Assembly: GCF_004348595.1 (NCBI RefSeq)
Contig: NZ_SMKD01000002.1
Location: forward strand, 84,063 to 148,062
DNA: 64,000 bases
From: Micromonospora sp. KC723
Lineage (GTDB): Bacteria > Actinomycetota > Actinomycetes > Mycobacteriales > Micromonosporaceae
Direction: 5' to 3'
The notes beneath the pieces are model-generated. The model searched no databases and had not been told where the DNA came from. It worked only from the letters and a program-made list of their open reading frames with translations. Positions 36,497 through 45,782 of this stretch are shown one piece after another; position 1 is the stretch's first letter, and the number at the start of each line of letters is the position of its first letter. The translations under genes were made by a program, and so were the position numbers.

Positions 36497-38023
36497 TCAG
36501 CTGACGGGTTCTCTGGGTTTTGTGGCTGGGGTTGGAATGGTGGTCCTGGATCGGCGGGTCAGCTCCACGTGTGCCCTGCTGTCCCGGGCCCGGATCACGG
36601 TGACGGTCACCAGGAGGCCGATGCCCGCAACGACCGCCGCGCCGTCGAAGGCGGCGGTGTATCCGTCGGTGAGTGTCTCCGCGGTCGCGACGTTGCCCTC
36701 TTCGAGTCGGGCGAAGGTCACGCTGGACAGCACGGCCAGACCGAGGGCGCCGCCGATCTGCTGGCTGGTGTTGATCAGTCCACTGGCCAAACCGGCCCGG
36801 CGCCAGTCGACCCCGGTCGCCGCGGCGACGAACAACGGCGTGAACACCAGTCCGAGGCCCGCCCCGGCCACCAATCCCGGAGCGAGGACGTCGACGGCGA
36901 AGCTGCCGTCCGATGCGGCCCGGCCGAACCAGGCCAGACCCACGCCGAGCAGTGCCATACCGGTGGCCAGCACAGGCTGGTAGCCCCACTTCGTCACCAA
37001 CGTTGAGCCGAGCGTGAGCGAGATGCCAAAGGTCACCACACACATCGGCACCAGGCAAAGGCCCGTGGTGATCGCGTCGTAGCGCAGCACGTTCTGCAGG
37101 TAGAGCGACAGGAAGAAGAACATCGGCACTACCAGGCCCCCGGCGACGGCGCCGGCCAGGTTGGCTCCGGTGAGCGACCGTATCCGGAAGATCGTGAGGT
37201 CGACCAGCGGCTCTCGCGAACGCCGCTCGACGATCACGAACGCGGCGAACAGCACCACCACGCCGGCCCCCGAGCCGATCGTCCGGATCGATCCCCAGCC
37301 CCAGGCGGGAGCCTCGATCAGCGTGTAGACCAGCAACGTGAGCGCGGCGGTGACGGTGGTCGCCCCGGCGAAGTCGAAGACCCGGTCCGAGATGTCCGTC
37401 CGCCTCTCGGCAAGTAGCGGCACCACGAGCAGCAGGCAGCAGGCGACGATCGGCACATTGATCCAGAGCACCCACTGCCACCCGGCGTACTGGGTCAGAA
37501 CCCCGCCCAGGACGACACCGGCCGCGCCGCCGGCACCGCCAACCGCACCCCAGGCCGCGTACGCCTTGTTGCGCTCGATGCCATCGTGGAAAGTGACCGA
37601 GATGATCGACATCGCCGCCGGGGACAGGATCGCCGCACCGAGACCTTGCGCGACCCGGGTCGCGATCAATACCTCGATGGAGCCGGCGAAGCCGCCCACC
37701 AGCGAGGCGACGCCGAACAGAACCAGCCCGACGACGAACATGCGGCGCCGGCCGAGCAAATCGGCCAGCCGGCCGCCCAACAGCAAGAAGCCGCCGAAGG
37801 CCAGCACGTAGGCACTGACCACCCAGGTCAGGGCCTGCTGGTCAGCGCCGAACGCCTGGCCGATCGTCGGCATCGCCACGTTGATCACCGAGCCGTCCAG
37901 CACGACGATGAACTGCGCCGCGCACAGCAGTATCAACCCATACCAGCGGCGGCGCTCATGGACATTCTCGAAAGTCATGTATCCAGCATTCCGTTGAACC
38001 GATACCGGAGACTTTTCATCCAC
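36497..38023 (-). CDS. DHA2-family (EmrB/QacA) drug-proton antiporter, MFS
   Basis: A 508-residue protein with about 14 hydrophobic segments. The DHA2 signatures are visible: D-G-S-V-I-N-V-A-M-P in the first helix, loop motif GGRLADLLGRRRMF after helix 2, and GxxxGPxxGG-like VVLGGVLTQYAGWQWVLWINVP (read as helix 5). It exports toxic organic compounds using the proton gradient. A start at 37978 (MTFENV) is equally possible and closer to the family norm. No regulator gene is intact next to it; the decayed ArsR-rhodanese gene lies divergently upstream. Confidence 0.92.
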   Translation of the reverse strand: MDEKSPVSVQRNAGYMTFENVHERRRWYGLILLCAAQFIVVLDGSVINVAMPTIGQAFGADQQALTWVVSAYVLAFGGFLLLGGRLADLLGRRRMFVVGLVLFGVASLVGGFAGSIEVLIATRVAQGLGAAILSPAAMSIISVTFHDGIERNKAYAAWGAVGGAGGAAGVVLGGVLTQYAGWQWVLWINVPIVACCLLLVVPLLAERRTDISDRVFDFAGATTVTAALTLLVYTLIEAPAWGWGSIRTIGSGAGVVVLFAAFVIVERRSREPLVDLTIFRIRSLTGANLAGAVAGGLVVPMFFFLSLYLQNVLRYDAITTGLCLVPMCVVTFGISLTLGSTLVTKWGYQPVLATGMALLGVGLAWFGRAASDGSFAVDVLAPGLVAGAGLGLVFTPLFVAAATGVDWRRAGLASGLINTSQQIGGALGLAVLSSVTFARLEEGNVATAETLTDGYTAAFDGAAVVAGIGLLVTVTVIRARDSRAHVELTRRSRTTIPTPATKPREPVS

Positions 38024-38234
38024 CCGGGGCGGGTGTGCAGGACCGATAGGCAGGCAACCCTCAAACCGCAGGGGAACGCCGTGCGGCGTACCGGTGAGAC
38101 GCCGGCCGGATAGGCCGCCCGCGTCGCCCCGCTCGGGGTGGCAATAAACGTGTCAACAGCCGCCAATTGTTGATCTTGCTCGGCGGTGCGATTGGGCTGA
38201 GCGGCGTTCGCGCTGGTGTTCCGTTTGGGGGTCC

Positions 38235-38634
38235 TCCACCGGGCGGTCGGTGCGAGGCTCGCGGTCCAAGGCGAGCGCAAGGGCCGAGTACCTGGCACGC
38301 CGCAGCCGGGCTCGGGTTGACCACCTGCCCGGCGCACCTGCAGATGCTGCGCCAGGCCGGACTCATGGCGACCCGCCACGACGGCACCAAGATTTACTAC
38401 CGCCTCGCCGGGCACGACGTGGCCGCTCTATACGTGGCGCTACGCGACGTTGCCGGCGCCCGCAACGCGCAGGCGACCGCCGCCCACAACGCCTACCTCG
38501 GCGTCGAGGGCACCGAGACCGTCTACCGCGACGAGCTGCAACGCCGCCTCGCCGTCGGCGAAGTCATCGCCGTCGACATGCGCCCGAGCGAGGAGTACGC
38601 CGCCGGCCACATCCCAGCGCGGCTGGTCCTATAG
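38235..38634 (+). pseudogene. ArsR-rhodanese fusion regulator, decayed
   Basis: The sequence follows an ArsR winged helix (AGLGLTTCPAHLQMLRQAGL, KIYYRLAGHDVAALYVALRD) into the start of a rhodanese domain (VIAVDMRPSEEYAAGHIP). The 5' part is spread over three frames (QGERK, then AEYLAR, then AAGLGL), and the rhodanese domain stops right after GHIP, before its catalytic cysteine. Intact members are ~220 residues and control thiosulfate, sulfur or metal responses. Non-functional here. Confidence 0.65.
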
Positions 38635-38639
38635 GGCCG

Positions 38640-38840
38640 ACCGGTCCTCGCGGTGGGCCGGAACAAGGCCAGGCGGCGCGCTGTACAGGGTGCTGCGAGT
38701 GACGCCGAGGAGCTTGGCGATCGAGGTCATCGTGCGGTTCGGCTCGGCGAGCAACTACAGCGCGTACGCGACCTTGTCCGGGGTCATGGCCGGCGGCCGG
38801 CCGAGTCGTTGCCGCGGGCACGAGCGGCGGCCAGGCCCCC
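38640..38840 (-). pseudogene. Serine recombinase (Hin/resolvase) C-terminal remnant
   Basis: On the minus strand a Hin-type C-terminal helix-turn-helix can be read across frames and one stop: LAAARARGNDSAGRRP, AMTPDKVAYAL, LLAEPNRTMTSIAKLLGVTR, STLYSAPP. The catalytic N-terminal domain is absent. Together with the neighbouring ArsR-rhodanese remnant it marks another decayed mobile insertion. Confidence 0.6.
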
Positions 38841-39368
38841 GTTCACCAGGTGCCGCCCGGACAAGCACACCGATCCCCGGCCTCTACCCGTCGAAAAGAC
38901 CACCCCGTCGGGCAGTTCGTCAGCGCGTAGCTTGGGCCGGCAGTCGCTGTACGCGCGCGGCGTGCGGTCAGCGGCGAGGACGTTGCGGATACGGCCGGTC
39001 AGCGCGCCCGCGAACTATGGACAAGCCCTAACGGGACACCAGCTCAACGACCACCGACCACCCCAGGCGGCACGCGAAGATCAGCATTTGGCCCCTGGTG
39101 TCGCGGTTCTTACCAACACCCCGACAAACACGTCGACGCGTCCGCACTGCCCGTCACCCCCGCCGAGGGTGACCTCATCTCGACCCGAACTCTTCCACTC
39201 GGCCCGACGGCACAGGGCAATCGGACACCGAGCGGTAAACAGCACGCCACGACAACCGACTGGACCGGGTGCGCCCATAGGATCAAGTAGTTCGATATTT
39301 CGCCGCCGTTCCCGCTGCTACGGGCAGTGCCACATGGGCGGGGACGACCACGAGACAGGGAGTAGCAG
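38841..39368. other. Gene-poor stretch, no supported gene
   Basis: Open frames here are short and without domains. The 3' part contains the presumed promoter of the SH3-like protein, with a relatively A/T-rich patch (about 39285-39300) and a GGGAG ribosome binding site at 39358-39362. Confidence 0.4.
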
Positions 39369-39845
39369 ATGAAACTCACCGCAGTCGCACGCCGGGCGGC
39401 GTTCACCGTGGCCCTCAGCCTACCGCTGCTGGCCGGGCCGGTCCTGGCCGCCAGCCCGGCGACCGCGCAGTCCGCCCCGCAGATCGCGACCGCCCCAGGC
39501 CCGGGCGGCAACACGGATGGTACCGCCCCGGCACCACGGATCTCCGCTGGCGACCGAGCCGACACCGGCCCCGCGATGGCACCGCGCTGCGGCTGGCTGC
39601 CCGGCGCCTACGAGCCGTACAGCGTCGGCTTCTCGGGCGCCGGCATCCGCCTGCGCAGCGGCCCGTCGACGACCTGCACCGTGCTGGGCCTAGGCTACGC
39701 GGGCCAAAGCGCGACCCTGCGGTGCGGCGCGGTGGGTGACGACGGGTGGGGCTGGTACTACGTCAGGAACAACAGCACCGGCGTCACCGGCTTCGTCCGG
39801 GGTGACGGCCTGACGGGCGTACCGATCTCCACCCTGGCGTGCTGA
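39369..39845 (+). CDS. Secreted SH3-like domain protein
   Basis: A 158-residue protein with a classical signal peptide (core AAFTVALSLPLLAGPVLA, cleavage near residue 34). A P/G/A/T-rich linker follows, then a bacterial SH3-type domain (GIRLRSGPSTTCTVLGLGYA, WYYVRN, TGFVRGDGL) flanked by cysteines that likely pair. Such small extracellular proteins bind peptidoglycan or other wall polymers. Good ribosome binding site GGGAG. Followed by a strong terminator. Confidence 0.88.
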   Translation: MKLTAVARRAAFTVALSLPLLAGPVLAASPATAQSAPQIATAPGPGGNTDGTAPAPRISAGDRADTGPAMAPRCGWLPGAYEPYSVGFSGAGIRLRSGPSTTCTVLGLGYAGQSATLRCGAVGDDGWGWYYVRNNSTGVTGFVRGDGLTGVPISTLAC

Positions 39846-39873
39846 CGCCCAGAGTCGGCCGGCACCAATCTCC

Positions 39874-39905
39874 GGGCCGCGTCGGGCACCCGTCCGACGC
39901 GGCCC
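39874..39905 (+). terminator. Terminator of the SH3-like gene
   Basis: A perfect 12-bp inverted repeat (GGGCCGCGTCGG and complement) with an 8-base loop, 28 bases after the stop codon. No T-run. Confidence 0.75.
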
Positions 39906-40370
39906 GCCGCCCGCCCGAGCCGACGGCTCAAGCAGCTCACGCCGCGCCCAGGCGAACCTGGCCGGCAACCCGGCCACAGTACGGACAGATCAGCACAGAC
40001 CCGCCCCCAGCGAGGTGGATCCGGGCCCACGAATGGGGCAGATCCAGCCGCCGGCACGCAGCGTCGGTGTCAGCCGGTCCCAGTCCACGCTCCTGTCGGC
40101 GACGCTACCGCCACTCGAACCTGCGGCGACGTCCTGTCCGGTCTTCTTGTCAGAGGCATACCGCAGCCTCTGCACGAGGAGGATCTCGGAGGCTCTCGTC
40201 GTGGCGGATACTCGATGACCACGTCGCAGTGAAGTTGCTGATCATTCGGGGTGTCGCGCTCCGCCGTCCACCTCGTCCACCCCCTTGCCTACCATCGCCG
40301 TCGGCATCACACTCATCTACATCAGTCTAAGTAGTGATCTGTTATTCGATGTTTGGTCAGGTTGATCGAC
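39906..40370. other. Intergenic stretch, no supported gene
   Basis: Short frames only. The last ~60 bases before the protease are A/T-rich (40310-40355) and probably carry its promoter. Confidence 0.4.
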
Positions 40371-41189
40371 ATGGTTTCCAGATTCACCGTACGGCGGGTG
40401 CTCGCGGCCGTGCTCGCCACGATCACCGGCCTGACCGTGGCGCAGGCTCCGGCCGCCGCCGTGTCGCTGACCGAGCACATCGGCACCCAGGCCATCATCG
40501 GCACCGATGGCCGTTACCCGGTCGATCCGGCGGCCTATCCCGCTACCGCGACCGTCCTTCTCACCTTCTCGTACTACGATCACGGCGGTCAGTGGAAGGC
40601 GGGCCGCTGCACCGGCTGGGTGTCCGGCCACCATGATCGCAGCACCACCATCATCACGGCTGGCCACTGCGTCTACGGTGCGGAGACCGGAATCTGGCAC
40701 AGCAACTATCACGTCCACGTCGGCGGCCCGAATGCGATCATCTGCCCGGCCAGGGTCCTCTACAAGGCGGCGCGTTGGGGTGGTCCGCCCGTTCCCGAGT
40801 ACGACTACGGCGCCGTCAAGGTCGACTGCCGGCCGTCGGGGCAGCCCCTCGGGCAGCTGACGGGCGCCTATGGATACTCGACGAACTACATCTTCGCCGG
40901 CACCGCGGTGCGGACCCAGGGCTTCCCCAATGACAAGCAGTCCACGCCCTGGTTGCAGTGGGCAGCCGATGGTGTCGTCGGTCCCTCCACCGCGCAGCGG
41001 CTCTCCTACGACAACGACACTTTCTTTGGTCAGAACGGTTCACCGGTCTACGTGCCGGCCGTGCCCGGCTGTGGCCCATGCGTCACGGCCATCAACGGCA
41101 ACTATCCCGACCCCAACCTGAACTTGAACTACGGTGTGCGGATAACCACCGAGGTTCACCGAGACATCCGTAACTGGACGTTTCTGTGA
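40371..41189 (+). CDS. Secreted V8/S1B-like protease homologue with altered catalytic serine
   Basis: A 272-residue protein with a signal peptide (core VLAAVLATITGLTVAQAPAAA). The chymotrypsin-fold triad region shows His99 (ITAGHC) and Asp145 (YDYGAVKVD). The serine motif, normally G-x-S-G-S-P, reads GQNGSP: position 222 is asparagine, encoded AAC where AGC would give serine. By homology the protein should not have normal serine-protease activity. It could be a pseudoenzyme or binding protein, a recent single-base mutation (G to A), or a sequencing error. Otherwise the frame is intact and codon use normal. Confidence 0.85.
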   Translation: MVSRFTVRRVLAAVLATITGLTVAQAPAAAVSLTEHIGTQAIIGTDGRYPVDPAAYPATATVLLTFSYYDHGGQWKAGRCTGWVSGHHDRSTTIITAGHCVYGAETGIWHSNYHVHVGGPNAIICPARVLYKAARWGGPPVPEYDYGAVKVDCRPSGQPLGQLTGAYGYSTNYIFAGTAVRTQGFPNDKQSTPWLQWAADGVVGPSTAQRLSYDNDTFFGQNGSPVYVPAVPGCGPCVTAINGNYPDPNLNLNYGVRITTEVHRDIRNWTFL

Positions 41190-41247
41190 CCTGAGCTTCC
41201 GCATGAGTGGAAATCGTTGAGCTCCTGCCAGCGGGTCGCTGTCAGCG

Positions 41248-41850
41248 TCAAGGCCACCCCACGATGTCGCCCACGGCTCGGCTGTACGTCCGCCCCAGCG
41301 TTAACCCCGACGACCCACCCAGGCCGGGGGAAGTGATGCCGCCGGCATCGGCTCGTTGGGGACCCCGGCTTGAAACCTGCCGGCGAGGGTCGCACGTGGA
41401 CCTGGATGCCGACGCGCTCTCGTTCCACACCGCGATCGCGATGCTGTTGTCGCCGCGCGGCTTGAGGATGCCGTTGGGCACCACGAACGTGTTCTGCGGT
41501 CCGCGGTGGTTGATGTACTGGCCGACGTTCCAGCCGTTGACGAAGATCGTCGCGCGGAAGCGGCGCGCCGGGTCGCCGGTGATCCGCAGACCGACCGAGG
41601 TGTCTTGGTCCGCCCGCAGATCCAGTTCGACGTTGGTGCGGTACCAGGTCACGCCGGCGGGCTGGGTGGCCGGCAGCGTGCTGATCTGCCAGTTCGCATC
41701 CGGAAAGCCGGGCAGCGACCAGCCGTGGTTCTCGCCGTACAGGCCGCCTTGTTGTACGAGCCGAGCCTGCCGGTCCTGTGGGCCGTACGTGGCCAAGCCC
41801 GCGCCGAGCGCCCGGTCACGCGCGATGCCGGCGTCGTCGAGCAGGCGGTG
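41248..41850 (-). pseudogene. GH35 beta-galactosidase C-terminal jelly-roll remnant
   Basis: The minus frame holds a recognisable jelly-roll module near its middle (QARLVQQGGLYGENHGWSLP, FVNGWNVGQYINHRGPQN), as at the C-terminus of family 35 beta-galactosidases. No catalytic (beta/alpha)8 barrel remains upstream, and the tail after AIAVWNES runs out of frame into arginine- and serine-rich sequence, so both ends are damaged. Confidence 0.6.
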
Positions 41851-42055
41851 TATCCGGTCAGCCACCACGGGCAGCGCCTGCTCCGGTGGCATCAACGATG
41901 TGCCCGGTAGGGAGCTGCTGGCTACCGACGCCCGGTGAGTCGACGAGCGTGGCCGTGCAGAGTCCCGCGGCTTGCGGCGTTGAGTATGGCGGCCGACGTT
42001 TCGGCACCGTGCACGGTCGCTGTTGATATCTATCGCCGTACCGCGTGGATCGGGT

Positions 42056-42757
42056 TCACGATGGGGTGGGTTCGGCGTGGCCGTGTTGCCAGGCCCAGGC
42101 GGCGATTTCGACGCGGTTCCGGGCGTCGAGCTTGCCCTGGACGCTGGCGAGATGCGTTTTGACGGTGGAAACGGAGAGGTAGAGGCTCGCGGCGATCTCG
42201 GCGTTCGTACGGCCGAGCGCGGTAAGGCGGACAACGTCGAGTTCCCGTTCCGTCAGGGGTTGTCGGCCCGGCGCGGCGGGTGGTTCGGGTGGTTTGTCCG
42301 CGCGAGCGCCGGGGACGGGCCCGGAGGCCAGGTGTTTGAGCAGCCGGACGGTGATCGATGGTGAGACGAGTGAGTCTCCGGCAGCGGCGGCGCGGACGGC
42401 CTCGGCGAGCAGTGTGGGGCCGGCGTCCTTGAGCAGGAAGCCGCAAGCACCGTTGCGCAGGGCGGTGTAGACGTATTCGTCGAGGTCGAAGGTGGTAACC
42501 ACGACGACGCGCAGGGGCCGTACGACGTCGGGTCCGGCGAGTAGCCGAGTGGCGGCGAGGCCGTCCAGTTTGGGCATGCGGATGTCGAGGAGGCAGACGT
42601 CCGGGCGAAGCTGCCGGGCGAGGGTGACGGCCTGCTCGCCGTCCGTCGCCTGGGCAACGACGCTGATGTCGGGCTGGGCGTCCAGGAAGAAGTGGAACGC
42701 GGAGCGGATCACGTCCTGGTCGTCGGCGATCAGGACGCGGATGGGCGGGGCTGCCAT
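42056..42757 (-). CDS. NarL/LuxR-type response regulator (second module)
   Basis: A 233-residue protein from the ATG of MAAPPIRVL; upstream in-frame starts add a non-conserved tail. The receiver domain has the acidic pair ADD and phospho-Asp58 (CLLDIRMP), a switch threonine pair (VVTTFD) and Lys in LLKDAGP. The C-terminal LuxR HTH is complete (LTERELDVV, VKTHL). It is the last gene of the minus-strand operon after the FtsX permease. The cognate kinase is divergently encoded at 45783-46997. Confidence 0.92.
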   Translation of the reverse strand: MAAPPIRVLIADDQDVIRSAFHFFLDAQPDISVVAQATDGEQAVTLARQLRPDVCLLDIRMPKLDGLAATRLLAGPDVVRPLRVVVVTTFDLDEYVYTALRNGACGFLLKDAGPTLLAEAVRAAAAGDSLVSPSITVRLLKHLASGPVPGARADKPPEPPAAPGRQPLTERELDVVRLTALGRTNAEIAASLYLSVSTVKTHLASVQGKLDARNRVEIAAWAWQHGHAEPTPS

Positions 42758-42811
42758 GATCACATCATCGCGCGCCATGGCGCCCCGCCAGTCCTGGACC
42801 AAGCGCTGTCA

Positions 42812-44806
42812 TCAGTCGTCGGCACGGACGGGGTCCGCGGTGACCGCGCGCAGCAGCGGTCTGCTGGCGCCGATCGCGGCGAACATCGCCACCGCGCCGA
42901 CCAGCACGCACGCGGCGAGCCTGCCGGCGTTCGTACTCTGTCCCGTGCCGACCATGCTGTTCAACCGCGTGGCCGCGAAGACGCCGAGCGCGGTGGTGCC
43001 GCCGGCGAGTATCACAAGCGGAACGGCGGTTTCCCAGGTCCGGGCCCGGTTCAGCAGGGCGAGCGGGGTGCCGGCCAGGCGCAACAGCCGGTACGTGCGG
43101 CGGCGGTCGAGCACCGTGGCGGCAGCGGTGAGCCCGGCTGAGGTCGCCGCGGTCAGGAAGCCCAGCAGCAGCGCGGCGAACCCGACCTGGCCGAGCTGGC
43201 GGACCGTCATGGTGATGTCGGCGTTGCCCAGATCCTGGGTGTAGGGCGCCACGCCCGGAACAAGCCCGGTCAGCACCGTCAGCGCCGTATCGATCTCGGC
43301 CGGGCCACCGGTGATCTGGGCGACGATCCCGCTGTCCCAGAGCAGGGAGTCGTCGGGATCGGCCTGGACGGTCGCGATCAGGCCGGCCGCCCGGAGCCGG
43401 TCCCGGGCCTGCGCGGCCAGATCTTCAACGGTCTGCCCGCCCTCAGCAGGGGTGACCTGCACGGCGACCTGGCCGGGGTAGCTCGCACCGATGGCGCCGA
43501 GCTGAGCGACGCTGCAGAAGCCGGCCACGAACCCGGCCAGGACCAGGCCACTGACGGTACGCCAGGCGCCCCGCGGGTCGTCGCTGAGCCGGCGGGCGGC
43601 CAGCAGCATGGCCGGACGCCGGGCGAAACGGCCGATGATCCGACCGAGCCGGTCGACGACCCAGGGGCCGAGCGTCAGATACGCGCCGTAGCACAGCAGC
43701 ATCAGGGTCAGCGTTCCGCCGATGCCTAGGTTGCCTTGGCTCGCCCGCACCCCTATGTACCCTGCCGCCACGAGGAACACAACGAGCCGCGCGGTCCGGG
43801 TCCGCTGCGGATCGGCCTGCCGTGCGACTCCGAGCGGGGCCATCGCTACCCGCCGTAGCGCCGACATGGCGCTGACCGCGATCACCCCGGCAATCAGGAC
43901 GATCATCGCGATCAGGTAGGCCGGGCCGACCCAGAGGTCGCCGGGATACCAAGCGCCGACGCCGTACGGAACCCGGGCCACCAACGGCAGCAGCAGGCCG
44001 TACGCCGCGGCGCCGGCCATCGCCCCGGCGGCGCCGACCGCGAAGGCCTCGGCGCCGGTCATGGCAAGGATCTGCCGCGGCGTCGCGCCGGCCAGCCGGA
44101 GCCCGGCGAGCCGCTGTTCCCGCCGGGCGGCACCGAGCCGGCCGGACGCCGCGGCGAGCACCAGCACGGGAACGACCAGCAGGCCGACCGCCATCAGCGC
44201 CCCTGTCTGGTCGAAGGCGAAGAGCGACCCCGGATTGGCCGCCGTCCGGGCGAAGCCGGAGACAACCGCCCGGGCGGTCAGACCTAGCCCGGCGTCGGAC
44301 TCCGGTAGGGAGCTGATCGCGGGGTCGGCGGGGGTGCGGCCGATCACCGCGATAAGTTCGTCGGGCGAGGCCAGTCCGGCCCGGCCGATCGTGTGGTACG
44401 ACGCCGGGCGGGGGAAACGGCCGGCGAGTTGCCCAGCGGGGAGTTCCCTGATCAGCGCGGCCAGCGCCGGGGAGAGGTAGACCTCGCCCGGCTGGGAGAA
44501 GTCTGTCAGCCCCGGCGGCGGCGCGGTGGCCGGGCGGTCAGGCAACTGCGCCAGTTGGACCACGGTGACCGGGGTGCCGCGCACGAACGTGGTGGACAGC
44601 GCCTGCACGGCGGTGCCGCGCGGATCCGGGCTGGGGGTGCGCCACGCGGCGTGGTCGCCACGGGTGCCGGCGCCGAGATAGACGGCGAGCAGAAGTAGCA
44701 GGATCAGCACGCTGATCGCGGCGGCGGCGGCAGCCAGCAGTTGGCCCTGCCAGCCACGGCGGCCGCCTGTTCGGGCCAGTTTCCAGGTCAAGGCGATGCT
44801 GTTCAC
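42812..44806 (-). CDS. FtsX-like ABC permease (second module)
   Basis: A 664-residue permease with hydrophobic segment at about residues 26-46, two FtsX cores (one with RLGAARREQRLAGLRLAGAT, the second ending with DRRRTYRLLRLAGTP) and extracellular parts between. Its ATG overlaps the ATPase stop (ATGA). The arrangement is the same as in the 9093-11396 permease, though sequences are divergent. Confidence 0.9.
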   Translation of the reverse strand: MNSIALTWKLARTGGRRGWQGQLLAAAAAAISVLILLLLLAVYLGAGTRGDHAAWRTPSPDPRGTAVQALSTTFVRGTPVTVVQLAQLPDRPATAPPPGLTDFSQPGEVYLSPALAALIRELPAGQLAGRFPRPASYHTIGRAGLASPDELIAVIGRTPADPAISSLPESDAGLGLTARAVVSGFARTAANPGSLFAFDQTGALMAVGLLVVPVLVLAAASGRLGAARREQRLAGLRLAGATPRQILAMTGAEAFAVGAAGAMAGAAAYGLLLPLVARVPYGVGAWYPGDLWVGPAYLIAMIVLIAGVIAVSAMSALRRVAMAPLGVARQADPQRTRTARLVVFLVAAGYIGVRASQGNLGIGGTLTLMLLCYGAYLTLGPWVVDRLGRIIGRFARRPAMLLAARRLSDDPRGAWRTVSGLVLAGFVAGFCSVAQLGAIGASYPGQVAVQVTPAEGGQTVEDLAAQARDRLRAAGLIATVQADPDDSLLWDSGIVAQITGGPAEIDTALTVLTGLVPGVAPYTQDLGNADITMTVRQLGQVGFAALLLGFLTAATSAGLTAAATVLDRRRTYRLLRLAGTPLALLNRARTWETAVPLVILAGGTTALGVFAATRLNSMVGTGQSTNAGRLAACVLVGAVAMFAAIGASRPLLRAVTADPVRADD

Positions 44807-45510
44807 GACGCCGCTCCGTTCCGGGTCGGCGCCACGGCAGATTGCCGCCGGCCGGCGATGAGTCCGTCGCGCACCTGCACGATACGGTCACAGTGGGCTG
44901 CGACACCGGCATCATGGGTGACCATCACCAACGCGGCCCCGAGCGACCCGGTCACGGTGGTGAGCAACCGGATCACCTCCTCGCCGGTGGCTTGGTCCAG
45001 CGCGCCGGTCGGCTCGTCGGCGAACACCACGTCCGGCTCGACGACCAGGGCACGGGCGATCGCCACCCGCTGCGCCTGCCCACCGGACAACTGCCCCGGC
45101 CTGCGCCTCTCCAGCCCATCCAGGCCAAGCGGACCGAACCAGCGGCGCGCCCGGATCACCGCTTCCCGCCGGCGTGAGCCCGACAGCATCAACGGCAGGG
45201 CGACGTTCTCCTCGGCCGGCAACTCCGGAAGCAGCTGACCAGACTGGAACACGAATCCGAAACGATCGCGACGCAACGCGCTGAGCCGGTTCTCCCCCAG
45301 CCGGTCGATCCGCTCCTCGCCCAGCATGACCCGGCCCTCGTCCGGCCGGATCACACCGGCCAACACATGCAGCAGCGTGGACTTGCCCGATCCCGACGGC
45401 CCCATGATCGCCAACGACTCCCGGGCACGGACCGCCACATCAACGCCGGCCAGGGCCGTCGCCGATCCGTACTTCTTGACAAGGCCGTACCCGGCCAGCG
45501 CCTCGCTCAT
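44803..45510 (-). CDS. ABC transporter ATP-binding protein (second module)
   Basis: A 235-residue ATPase of the MacB/BceA type: Walker A GPSGSGKST (37-45), Q-loop QSGQLLPEL, signature LSGGQAQRV, Walker B VVFADEPTGALD and switch His in THDAG. Three bases downstream of the 37-residue peptide gene and overlapping the permease start. The trio peptide-ATPase-permease suggests the transporter handles, or is regulated with, the peptide. Confidence 0.92.
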   Translation of the reverse strand: MSEALAGYGLVKKYGSATALAGVDVAVRARESLAIMGPSGSGKSTLLHVLAGVIRPDEGRVMLGEERIDRLGENRLSALRRDRFGFVFQSGQLLPELPAEENVALPLMLSGSRRREAVIRARRWFGPLGLDGLERRRPGQLSGGQAQRVAIARALVVEPDVVFADEPTGALDQATGEEVIRLLTTVTGSLGAALVMVTHDAGVAAHCDRIVQVRDGLIAGRRQSAVAPTRNGAAS

Positions 45511-45513
45511 GGC

Positions 45514-45627
45514 TCAGCCCTCGAACTTCCAGGCGACGCCGCCGGTTCCGGCCTTGGGCACGCTGACCCTGACCGGACTCACCGCGGCGGCCACCACCGG
45601 CGCCACTATCAAGAAGAACTTGCGCAT
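45514..45627 (-). CDS. 37-residue peptide encoded ahead of the ABC transporter
   Basis: A 38-codon ORF with ribosome binding site GGAG 5 bases upstream of ATG, and its stop 3 bases from the ATPase ATG. The peptide has a basic start, a hydrophobic segment (FFLIVAPVVAAAV) and a C-terminal half ending GGVAWKFEG. It looks like an exported or membrane peptide. It shares the operon with an ABC exporter, a response regulator and a divergent kinase, so a role as transported or sensed peptide is possible. No family recognised. Confidence 0.6.
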   Translation of the reverse strand: MRKFFLIVAPVVAAAVSPVRVSVPKAGTGGVAWKFEG

Positions 45628-45782
45628 GTCTACTCCGTTTGTTCATCGGGCGGGATGCGTCCACGATCAACCAGCCGGCGGGCGCGCCGCCTCCGTCGCA
45701 AGACCATCGTTGGCGGTAGCCCGCCGCAGAAACCGTTCTTTCGGCCGACCTCGCCGGCAGCCGGGCCACCTACCGTGAGCCC

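Noticed and set aside
36357..37481. 374-codon minus-strand frame overlapping the DHA2 exporter
   Set aside because: Out-of-frame shadow of the exporter; composition dominated by R, G and D.
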